Assembly: GCF_032854445.1 (NCBI RefSeq) | Contig: NW_027018226.1 | Span: 1-53,984, forward strand | Reading direction: 5' to 3' | Origin: Liolophura sinensis | Lineage: Eukaryota > Mollusca > Polyplacophora > Chitonida > Chitonidae | Length of the DNA: 53,984 bases | In this document: positions 1 to 11,278 of the stretch, in pieces | Numbering within the stretch: the stretch's first letter is position 1 | Layout: every line of letters begins with the position of its first letter | Notes under the pieces: model-generated | Told to the model about the DNA's origin: nothing | Seen by the model: only the letters and a program-made list of their open reading frames with translations | The model's database searches: none | Translations under genes and position numbers: made by a program

Positions 1-379
1 CTCGTCACAAAATACGTCGGATTAGTCTCTTATAAGCAGCACTGAACAGTTTTTCCACTTTTGCATTTTTGCCTGGTCTTTTTGTTAATTGAAATCGGAT
101 ACACTGTACTATGCACAATCGCGACTGGTCGTTACTATATTCAACTTTTAACTATACGTTATGTGCCCTTCGGTAGCCCAGAAGACGTCAAAATCTTTGG
201 GCTAAGCCCATTTAACTCATCCAGCAATTGTCTTACTTTTAAGTCCAAGACAATCTCAATGTCTTTATCTACGTGTAGAAAAACCACACCATTCGTACAT
301 AAAAAACACAATGTACTAGATACAGTCTGCTGTAAAAAGTACAACTGATCACTGAACCACATCTATAAGGTTCTAATAG

Positions 380-3300
380 ATGCGGAATTGGGCCAGGCAT
401 CGGCAGCTGTTAAAAAATTGCAAATTTCCCTGGTTTCCATGGAGTAAGAGCCGTTGCTGGGCACGTGACTATGACATCAATGATCATTCAATTGTCGCTA
501 CAGCCAAAAGTATTGGTCGGAGAGGCAACGCGGTTTGCACCATTGGTTTTCTCGTCACAAAATACGTCGGATTAGTCTCTTATAAGCAGCACTGAACAGT
601 TTTTCCACTTTTGCATTTTGCCTGGTCTTTTTTGTTAATTGAAATCAGATACACTGTACTATGCACAATCGCGACTGGTCGTTACTATATTCAACTTTTA
701 ACTATACGTTATGTGCCCTTCGGTAGCCCAGAAGACGTCAAATCTTTGGGCTAAGCCCATTTAACTCATCCAGCAATTGTCTTACTTTTAAGTCCAAGAC
801 AATCTCAATGTCTTTATCTACGTGTAGAAAAACCACCCACCATTCGTACATAAAAAACACAATGTACTAGATACAGTCTGCTGTAAAAAGTACAACTGAT
901 CACTGAACCACATCTATAAGGTTCTAATAGATGCGGAATTGGGCCAGGCATCGGCAGCTTGTTAAAAAAATTGCAAATTTCCCTGGTTTCCATGGAGTAA
1001 GAGCCGTTGCTGGGCACGTGACTATGCCATCAATGATCATTCAATTGTGGCTACAGCCAAAAGTATTGGTCGGAGAGCAACGCGGTTTGCACCATTCGAT
1101 TTCTCCGTCACAAAATACGTCGGATTACCTTCTTACCAGCAGCACTGGAACAGTTTTTCACTTTTGCATTTTTGCCTGGTCTTTTTGTTAATTGAAATCG
1201 GATTACACTGTACTATGCACAATCGCGACTGGTCGTTACTATATCAACTTTTAACTATACGTTATGTGCCCTTCGGTAGCCCAGAAGACGTCAAATCTTT
1301 GGGCTAAAGCCCATTTAACTCATCCAGCAATTGTCTTACTTCTAAGTCCAAGACAATCTCAATGTCTTTATCTACGTGTAGAAAAAGCACACCATTTGTA
1401 CATAAAAAGCACAAGGTACTAGATACAGTCTGCTGTAAAAGTACAACTGATCACTGAACCACATCAATAAGGTTTTAAAAGATGCGGAATTGGCCCAGGC
1501 ATCGGCAGCTGTTTAAAAAATTGCAAATTTCCCTGTTTCCATGGAGTAAGTGCCGTTGCTGGGCACGTGACTATGACATCAATGATCATTCAATTGTCGC
1601 TACAGCCAAAAGTATTGGTCGGAGAGCAACGCGGTTTCCACCATTCGATTTCTCGTCACAAAATACGTCGGATTAGTCCTCTATAAGCAGCACTGGAACA
1701 GTTTTTTCCACTTTTGCATTTTTGCCTGGTCTTTTTGTTAATTGAAATCGGATACACTGTACTATGCACAATCGCGACTGGTCGTTACTATATTCAACTT
1801 TTAACTATACGTTATGTGCCCTTCGGTAGCCCAGAAGACGTCAAATCTTTGGGCTAAGCCCATTTAACTCATCCAGCAATTGTCTTACTTTTAAGTCCAA
1901 GACAATCTCAATGTCTTTATCTACGTGTAGAAAAACCCACACCATTCGTACATAAAAAACACAATGTACTAGATACAGTCTGCTGTAAAAAAGTACAACT
2001 GATCACTGAACCACATCTATAAGGGTTCTAATAGATGCGGAATTGGGCAGGCATCGGCAGCTGTTAAAAAATTGCAAATTTCCCTGGTTTCCATGGAGTA
2101 AGAGCCGTTGCTGGGCACGTGACTATGACATCAATGATCATTCAATTGTCGCTACAGCCAAAAGTATTGGTCGGAGAGCAACGCGGTTTGCACCATTGGT
2201 TTTCTCGTCACAAAATACGTCGGATTAGTCTCTTATAAGCAGCACTGGAACAGTTTTCCACTTTGCATTTTTGCCTGGTCTTTTTGTTAATTGAAATCAG
2301 ATACACTGTACTATGCACAATCGCGACTGGTCGTTACTATATTCAACTTTTAACTATACGTTATGTGCCCTTCGGTAGCCCAGAAGACGTCAAATCTTTG
2401 GGCTAAGCCCATTTAACTCATCCAGCAATTGTCTTACTTTTAAGTCCAAGACAATCTCAATGTCTTTATCTACGTGTAGAAAAACCAAACCCATTCGTAC
2501 ATAAAAAACACAATGTACTAGATACAGTCTGCTGTAAAAGTACAACTGATCACTGAACCACATCTATAAGGTTCTAATAGATGCGGAATTGGCCAGGCAT
2601 CGGCAGCTGTTAAAAAATTGCAAATTTCCCTGGTTTCCATGGAGTAAGAGCCGTTGCTGGGCACGTGACTATGCCATCAATGATCATTCAATTGTGGCTA
2701 CAGCCAAAAGTATTGGTCGGAGAGCAACGCGGTTTGCACCATTCGATTTCTCGTCACAAAATACGCCGGATTAGTCTCTTACCAGCAGCACTGGAACAGT
2801 TTTTTCTACTTTTGCATTTTTGCCTGGTCTTTTTGTTAATTGAAATCGGATACATTCTACTATGTACAATCGCGACTGGTCATTACTATATTCAACTTTT
2901 GACTATAAGTTATGTGCCCCTTCTGTAGCCCAGAAGACGTCAAATCTTTGGGCTAAGCCCATTTAACTCACCCAGCAATTGTCTTACTTCTAAGTCCAAG
3001 ACAATCTCAATGTCTTTATCTAACGTGTAGAAAAAGCACACCATTTGTACATAAAAAACACAAGGTACTAGATACAGTCTGCTGTAAAAAGTACAACTGA
3101 TCACTGAACCACATCAATAAGGTTTTAAAAGATGCGGAATTGGCCCAGGCATCGGCAGCTGTTTAAAAAATTGCAAATTTCCCTGGTTTCCATTGAGTAA
3201 GAGCCGTTGCTGGGCACGTGACTATGACATCAATGATCATTCAATTGTCGCTACAGCCAAAAGTATTGGTCGGAGAGCAACGCGGTTTCCACCATTCGAT

Positions 3301-3681
3301 TTCTCGTCACAAAATACGTCGGATTAGTCTCTTATAAGCAGCACTGGAACAGTTTTTCCACTTTTGCATTTTTGCCTGGTCTTTTTGTTAATTGAAATCG
3401 GATACACTGTACTATGCACAATCGCGACTGGTCGTTACTATATTCAACTTTTAACTATACGTTATGTGCCCTTCGGTAGCCCAGAAGACGTCAAATCTTT
3501 GGGCTAAGCCCATTTAACTCATCCAGCAATTGTCTTACTTTTAAGTCCAAGACAATCTCAATGTCTTTATCTACGTGTAGAAAAACCACACCATTCGTAC
3601 ATAAAAAACACAATGTACTAGATACAGTCTGCTGTAAAAAGTACAACTGATCACTGAACCACATCTATAAGGTTCTAATAG
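380..3681 (+). repeat. Six-monomer block recurring at 24019-27314
   Basis: Six consecutive monomers match six others 23.63 kb downstream (380/24019, 931/24568, 1482/25117, 2035/25667, 2581/26216, 3132/26765). Shared rare markers, in order, are: CCATTGGTTTTCTC, AAATCAGATAC, a C after CTATG (CTATGCC or CTATGCA) in place of CTATGA, CATAAAAAGCAC (near 1402 and 25043), and CCATTGAGT (near 3191 and 26826). Copy 1 differs mainly by one-base indels; beyond 3.9 kb the similarity becomes mosaic. Confidence 0.85.
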
Positions 3682-6600
3682 ATGCGGAATTGGGCCAGGC
3701 ATCGGCAGCTGTTAAAAAATTGCAAATTTCCCTGGTTTCCATGGAGTAAGAGCCGTTGCTGGGCACGTGACTATGACATCAATGATCATTCAATTGTCGC
3801 TACAGCCAAAAGTATTGGTCGGAGAGCAACGCGGTTTGCGCCATTCGATTTCTCGTCACAAAATACGTCGGATTAGCCTCTTACCAGCAGCACTGGAACA
3901 GTTTTTCCACTTTTGCATTTTTGCCTGGTCTTTTTGTTAATTGAAATCGGATACACTGTACTATGCACAATCGCGACTGGTCGTTACTATATTCAACTTT
4001 TAACTATACGTTATGTGCCCTTCGGTAGCCCAGAAGACGTCAAATCTTGGGCTAAGCCCATTTAACTCATCCAGCAATTGTCTTACTTTTAAGTCCAAGA
4101 CAATCTCAATGTCTTTATCTACGTGTAGAAAAACCACACCATTCGCACATAAAAAACACAATGTACTAGATACAGTCTGCTGTAAAAAGTACAACTGATC
4201 ACTGAACCACATCTATAAGGTTCTAATAGATGCGGAATTGGGCCAGGCATCGGCAGCTGTTAAAAAATTGCAAATTTCCCTGGTTTCCATGGAGTAAGAG
4301 CCGTTGCTGGGCACGTGACTATGACATCAATGATCATTCAATTGTGGCTACAGCCAAAAGTATTGGTCGGAGAGCAACGCGGTTTGCACCATTCGATTTC
4401 TGGTGACAAAATACGTCGGATTAGCCTCTTACCAGCAGCACTGGAACAGTTTTTCCACTTTTGCATTTTTGCCTGGTCTTTTTGTTAATTGAAATCGGAT
4501 ACACTGTACTATGCACAATCGCGACTGGTCGTTACTATATTCAACTTTTAACTATACGTTATGTGCCCTTCGGTAGCCCAGAAGACGTCAAATCTTTGGG
4601 CTAAGCCCATTTAACTCATCCAGCAATTGTCTTACTTTTAAGTCCAAGACAATCTCAATGTCTTTATCTACGTGTAGAAAAACCCACACCATTCGTACAT
4701 AAAAAAACACAATGTACTAGATACAGTCTGCTGTAAAAAGTACAACTGATCACTGAACCACATCTATAAGGTTCTAATAGATGCGGAATTGGGCCAGGCA
4801 TCGGCAGCTGTTAAAAAATTGCATATTTCCCTGGTTTCCATGGAGTAAGAGCCGTTGCTGGGCACGTGACTATGACATCAATGATCATTCAATTGTGGCT
4901 ACAGCCAAAAGTATTGGTCGGAGAGCAAAGCGGTTTCCACCATTCGATTTCTCGTCACAAAATACGTCGGATTAGCTTACTACCATCAGCACTGGAACAG
5001 TTTTTCCACTTTTGCATTTTTGCCTGGTCTTTTTGTTAATTGAAATCGGATACATTCTACTATGTACAATCGCGACTGGTTATTACTATATTCAACTTTT
5101 GACTATAAGTTATGTGCCCTTCTGTAGCCCAGAAGGACGTCAAATCTTTGGGCTAAGCCCATTTAACTCACCCAGCAATTGTCTTACTTCTAAGTCCAAG
5201 ACAATCTCAATGTCTTTATCTACGTGTAGAAAAAGCACACCATTTGTACATAAAAAACACAAGGTACTAGATACAGTCTGCTGTAAAAAGTACAACTGAT
5301 CACTGAACCACATCAATAAGGTTCTAATAGATGCGGAATTGGGCCAGGCATCGGCAGCTGTTAAAAAATTGCATATTTCCCTGGTTTCCATGGAGTAAGA
5401 GCCGTTGCTGGGCACGTGACTATGACATCAATGATCATTCAATTGTCGCTACAGCCAAAAGTATTGGTCGGAGAGCAACGCGGTTTGCACCATTCGATTT
5501 CTCGTCACAAAATACGTCGGATTAGCCTCTTACCAGCAGCACTGGAACAGTTTTTTCCACTTTTGCATTTTTGCCTGGTCTTTTTGTTAATTTAAATCGG
5601 ATACATTCTACTATGTACAATCGCGACTGGTCATTACTATATTCAACTTTTTGACTATAAGTTATGTGCCCTTCTGTAGCCCAGAAGACGTCAAATCTTT
5701 GGGCTAAGCCCATTTAACTCACCCAGCAATTGTCTTACTTCTAAGTCCAAGACAATCTCAATGTCTTTATCTACGTGTAGAAAAACCACACCATTTGTAC
5801 ATAAAAAACACAAGGTACTAGATACAGTCTGCTGTAAAAAGTACAACTGATCACTGAACCACATCAATAAGGTTTTAAAAGATGCGGAATTGGCCCAGGC
5901 ATCGGCAGCTGTTTAAAAAATTGCAAATTTCCCTGGTTTCCATGGAGTAAGAGCCGTTGCTGGGCACGTGACTATGACATCAATGATCATTCAATTGTGG
6001 CTACAGCCAAAAGTATTGGTCGGAGAGCAACGCGGTTTCCACCATTCGATTTCTCGTCACAAAATACGTCGGATTAGCCTCTTACCATCAGCACTGGAAC
6101 AGTTTTTCCACTTTTGCATTTTTGCCTGGTCTTTTTGTTAATTGAAATCGGATACATTCTACTATGTACAATCGCGACTGGTCATTACTATATTCAACTT
6201 TTGACTATAAGTTATGTGCCCTTCTGTAGCCCAGAAGACGTCAAATCTTTGGGCTAAGCCCATTTAACTCACCCAGCAATTGTCTTACTTCTAAGTCCAA
6301 GACAATCTCAATGTCTTTATCTACGTGTAGAAAAAGCACACCATTTGTACATAAAAAAACACAATGTACTAGATACAGTCTGCTGTAAAAAGTACAACTG
6401 ATCACTGAACCACATCAATAAGGGTTTAAAAGATGCGGAATTGGCCCAGGCATCGGCAGCTGTTTAAAAAATTGCAAATTTCCCTGGTTTCCATGGAGTA
6501 AGAGCCGTTGCTGGGCACGTGACTATGACATCAATGATCATTCAATTGTCGCTACAGCCAAAAGTATTGGTCGGAGAGCAACGCGGTTTCCACCATTCGA

Positions 6601-9600
6601 TTTCTCGTCACAAAATACGTCGGATTAGCCTCTTACCAGCAGCATTGGAACAGTTTTTCCACTTTTGCATTTTTGCCTGGTCTTTTGTTAATTTGAAATC
6701 GGATAGAATCTACTATGTACAATCGCGACTGGTCATTCCTATATTCAACTTTTAACTATAAGTTATGTGCCCTTCTGTAGCCCAGAAAGACGTCAAATCT
6801 TTGGGCTAAGCCCATTTAACTCATCCAGCAATTGTCTTACTTTTAAGTCCAAGACAATCTCAATGTCTTTATCTACGTGTAGAAAAACCACACCATTCGT
6901 ACATAAAGAACACAATGTACTAGATACAGTCTGCTGTAAAAAGTACAACTGATCACTGAACCACATCAATAAGGTTCTAATAGATGCGGAATTGGGCCAG
7001 GCATCGGCAGCTGTTAAAAAATTGCATATTTCCCTGGTTTCCATGGAGTAAGAGCCGTTGCTGGGCACGTGACTATGACATCAATGATCATTCAATTGTC
7101 GCTACAGCCAAAAGTATTGGTCGGAGACCAACGCGGTTTCCACCATTCGATTTCTCGTCACAAAATACGTCGGATTAGCCTCTTACCAGCATCACTGGAA
7201 CAGTTTTTCCACTTTTGCATTTTTGCCTGGTCTTTTTGTTAATTTAAATCGGATACATTCTACTATGTACAATCGCGACTAGTCAATACTATATTCAACT
7301 TTTGACTATAAGTTATGTGCCCTTCTGTAGCCCAGAAGACGTCAAATCTTTGGGCTAAGCCCATTTAACTCATCCAGCAATTGTCTTACTTTTAAGTCCA
7401 AGACAATCTCAATGTCTTTATCTACGTGTAGAAAAACCACACCATTCGTACATAAAAAAACACAATGTACTAGATACAGTCTGCTGTAAAAAGTACAACT
7501 GATCACTGAACCACATCAATAAGGTTCTAATAGATGCGGAATTGGGCCAGGCATCGGCAGCTGTTAAAAAAATTGCATATTTCCCCTGGTTTCCATGGAG
7601 TAAGAGCCGTTGCTGGGCACGTGACTATGACATCAATGATCATTCAATTGTCGCTACAGCCAAAAGTATTGGTCGGAGAGCAACGCGGTTTCCACCATTC
7701 GATTTCTCGTCACAAAATACGTCGGATTAGCCTCTTACCAGCAGCACTGGAACAGTTTTTCCACTTTTGCATTTTTGCCTGGTCTTTTTGTTAATTTAAA
7801 TCGGATACATTCTACTATGTACAATCGCGACTGGTCGTTACTATATTCAACTTTTGACTATAAGTTATGTGCCCTTCTGTAGCGCAGAAGACGTCAAATC
7901 TTTGGGCTAAGCCCATTTAACTCACCAGCAATTGTCTTACTTCTAAGTCCAAGACAATCTCAATGTCTTTATCTACGTGTAGAAAAACCACACCATTTGT
8001 ACATAAAAAACACAAGGTACTAGATACAGTCTGCTGTAAAAAGTACAACTGATCACTGAACCACATCATAAGGTTTTAAAAGATGCGGATTGGCCCAGGC
8101 ATCGGCAGCTGTTTAAAAAATTGCAAATTTCCCTGGTTTCCATGGAGTAAGAGCCGTTGCTGGGCACGTGACTATGACATCAATGATCATTCAATTGTCG
8201 CTACAGCAAAAGTATTGGTCGGAGAGCAACGCGGTTTGCTCCATTCGATTTCTCGTCACAAAATACGGCGGATTAGCCTCTTACCAGCAGCACTGGAACA
8301 GTTTTTCCACTTTTGCATTTTTGCCTGGTCTTTTTGTTAATTGAAATCGGATACACTGTACTATGCACAATCGCGACTGGTCGTTACTATATTCAACTTT
8401 TAACTATACGTTATGTGCCCTTCGGTAGCCCAGAAGACGTCAAATCTTTGGGCTAAAGCCCATTTAACTCATCCAGCAATTGTCTTACTTTTAAGTCCAA
8501 GACAATCTCAATGTCTTTATCTACGTGTAGAAAAACCACACCATTCGTACATAAAAAACACAATGTACTAGATACAGTCTGCTGTAAATAGTACAACTGA
8601 TCACTGAACCACATCTATAAGGTTCTAATAGATGCGGAATTGGGCCAGGCATCGGCAGCTGTTAAAAAATTGCATATTTCCCTGGTTTCCATGGAGTAAG
8701 AGCCGTTGCTGGGCACGTGACTATGACATCAATGATCATTCAATTGTGGCTACAGCCAAAAGTATTGGTCGGAGAGCAACGCGGTTTCCACCATTCGATT
8801 TCTCGTCACAAAATACGTCGGATTAGCCTCCTACCATCAGCACTGGAACAGTTTTTCCACTTTTGCATTTTTGCCTGGTCTTTTTGTTAATTGAAATCGG
8901 ATACATTCTACTATGTACAATCGCGACTGGTCATTACTATATTCAACTTTTGACTATAAGTTATGTGCCCTTCTGTAGCCCAGAAGACGTCAAATCTTTG
9001 GGCTAAGCCCATTTAACTCACCCAGCAATTGTCTTACTTCTAAGTCCAAGACAATCTCAATGTCTTTATCTACGTGTAGAAAAAGCACACCATTTGTACA
9101 TAAAAAACACAAGGTACTAGATACAGTCTGCTGTAAAAAGTACAACTGATCACTGAACCACATCAATAAGGTTTTAAAAGATGCGGAATTGGCCCAGGCA
9201 TCGGCAGCTGTTTAAAAAATTGCAAATTTCCCTGGTTTCCATGGAGTAAGAGCCGTTGCTGGGCACGTGACTATGACATCAATGATCATTCAATTGTCGC
9301 TACAGCTAAAAGTATTGGTCGGAGAGCAACGCGGTTTGCACCATTCGATTTCTCGTCACAAAATACGTCGGATTACCTTCTTAACAGCAGCACTGGAACA
9401 GTTTTTCCACTTTTGCATTTTTGCCTGGGTCTTTTTGTTAATTGAAATCGGATACACTGTACTATGCACAATCGCGACTGGTCGTTACTATATTCAACTT
9501 TTAACTATACGTTATGTGCCCTTCGGTAGCCCAGAAGACGTCAAATCTTTGGGCTAAGCCCATTTAAACTCATCCAGCAATTGTCTTACTTCTAAGTCCA

Positions 9601-10887
9601 AGACAATCTCAATGTCTTTATCTACGTGTAGAAAAACCACACCATTTGTACATAAAAAACACAAGGTACTAGATACAGTCTGCTGTAAAAAGTACAACTG
9701 ATCACTGACCCACATCAATAAGGTTCTAATAGATGCGGAATTGGCCCAGGCATCGGCAGCTGTTTAAAAAATTGCATATTTCCCTGGTTTCCATGGAGTA
9801 GAGCCGTTGCTGGCACGTGACTATGACATCAATGATCATTCAATTGTCGCTACAGCCAAAAGTATTGGTCGGAGAGCAACGCGGTTTCCACCATTCGATT
9901 TGTCGTCACAAAATACGTCGGATTAGCCTCCTACCATCAGCACTGGAACAGTTTTTCCACTTTTGCATTTTTGCCTGGTCTTTTTGTTAATTGAAATCGG
10001 ATACATTCTACTATGTACAATCGCGACTGGTTATTACTATATTCAACTTTTGACTATAAGTTATGTGCCCTTCGGTAGCCCAGAAGACGTCAAATCTTTG
10101 GGCTAAGCCCATTTAACTCATCCAGCAATTGTCTTACTTCTAAGTCCAAGACAATCTCAATGTCTTTATCTACGTGTAGAAAAAGCACACCATTTGTACA
10201 TAAAAAACACAAGGTACTAGATACAGTCTGCTGTAAAAAGTACAACTGATCACTGAACCACATCAATAAGGTTTTAAAAGATGCGAAATTGGCCCAGGCA
10301 TCGGCAGCTGTTTAAAAAATTGCAAATTTCCCTGGTTTCCATGGAGTAAGAGCCGTTGCTGGGCACGTGACTATGACATCAATGATCATTCAATTGTCGC
10401 TACAGCCAAAAGTATTGGTCAGAGAGCAACGCGGTTTCCACCATTCGATTTGTCGTCACAAAATACGTCGGATTAGCCTCCTACCATCAGCACTGGAACA
10501 GTTTTTCCACTTTTGCATTTTTGCCTGGTCTTTTTGTTAATTGAAATCGGATACACTGTACTATGCACAATCGCGACTGGTCGTTACTATATTCAACTTT
10601 TAACTATACGTTATGTGCCCTTCGGTAGCCCAGAAGACGTCAAATCTTTGGGCTAAGCCCATTTAACTCATCCAGCAATTGTCTTACTTTTAAGTCCAAG
10701 ACAATCTCAATGTCTTTATCTACGTGTAGAAAAACCACACCATTCGTACATAAAAAACACAATGTACTAGATACAGTCTGCTGTAAAAAGTACAACTGAT
10801 CACTGAACCACATCTATAAGGTTCTAATAGATGCGGAATTGGGCCAGGCATCGGCAGCTGTTAAAAAATTGCAAATTTCCCTGGTTT

Positions 10888-10893
10888 CCATGG
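10888..10893. other. CCATGG palindrome, once per monomer
   Basis: A six-base palindrome (NcoI recognition sequence) present at about anchor +57 in nearly all monomers. Exceptions include units near 3191 and 26826 (CCATTG) and 35485 (CCAAGG). It would give a regular ~550-bp ladder in a genomic digest. Confidence 0.85.
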
Positions 10894-10912
10894 AGTAAGA
10901 GCCGTTGCTGGG

Positions 10913-10918
10913 CACGTG
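10913..10918. promoter_or_regulatory. CACGTG E-box, once per monomer
   Basis: CACGTG lies at anchor +82 (or +83 where the extra T is present), inside one of the least variable parts of the unit. On the minus strand the context is GTCACGTG, which fits the RTCACRTG pattern known for yeast Cbf1/CDEI and for several bHLH factors. One clear loss is CACGTT near 37712. Whether any protein binds here is unknown; the evidence is sequence match and conservation only. Confidence 0.5.
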
Positions 10919-10929
10919 ACTATGACATC

Positions 10930-10939
10930 AATGATCATT
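10930..10939. other. Perfect 10-bp palindrome AATGATCATT, once per monomer
   Basis: AATGATCATT equals its own reverse complement. It lies 11 bases after the E-box in the same conserved segment. A few units break it with a single C-to-A change (TGATAATT), near 28517, 32024, 46532 and 53705. The first two are duplicate partners and the last two belong to another duplicated block, so there were only two independent losses. Confidence 0.85.
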
Positions 10940-11174
10940 CAATTGTCGCTACAGCCAAAAGTATTGGTCGGAGAGCAACGCGGTTTGCACCATTCGATTT
11001 CTCGTCACAAAATACGCCGGATTAGTCTCTTACCAGCAGCACTGGAACAGTTTTTCCACTTTTGCATTTTTGCCTGGTCTTTTTGTTAATTGAAATCGGA
11101 TACACTGTACTATGCACAATCGCGACTGGTCGTTACTATATTCAACTTTTAACTATACGTTATGTGCCCTTCGG

Positions 11175-11210
11175 TAGCCCAGAAGACGTCAAATCTTTGG
11201 GCTAAGCCCA
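11175..11210. other. Two mutually exclusive hairpins sharing a central arm
   Basis: The segment holds AGCCCA, TGGGCT and AGCCCA in a row. TAGCCCA (11175-11181) can pair with TGGGCTA (11198-11204) around a 16-base loop that itself holds the palindrome GACGTC (11185-11190). The same central arm TGGGCT (11198-11203) can instead pair with AGCCCA (11205-11210) around a single A. Both pairings are perfect in the consensus, and the module recurs at anchor +344 in most monomers. Confidence 0.75.
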
Positions 11211-11226
11211 TTTAACTCATCCAGCA

Positions 11227-11254
11227 ATTGTCTTACTTTTAAGTCCAAGACAAT
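11227..11254. other. 8-bp-stem hairpin with nested inner stem, once per monomer
   Basis: ATTGTCTT (11227-11234) is the exact reverse complement of AAGACAAT (11247-11254). Inside the 12-base loop, ACTT (11235-11238) pairs with AAGT (11241-11244), leaving two bases. The main A/B difference in this segment (CTTTTAAG versus CTTCTAAG) falls in the two-base inner loop, so both subtypes keep the stems. Rare units alter an arm, for example AAGTTCAAG near 20036 and 23334 (outside the main stem) and AAGACATT near 34745. Confidence 0.8.
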
Positions 11255-11268
11255 CTCAATGTCTTTAT

Positions 11269-11278
11269 CTACGTGTAG
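11269..11278. other. CTAC-GT-GTAG inverted repeat, once per monomer
   Basis: Four-base arms CTAC and GTAG surround a central GT, placed 14 bases after the larger hairpin. It is conserved in nearly all monomers; 12372 has TCCGTG instead of TACGTG and 30717/34225 end in GTAT. It is short and might be chance, but it adds to the run of dyads in this part of the unit. Confidence 0.5.
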
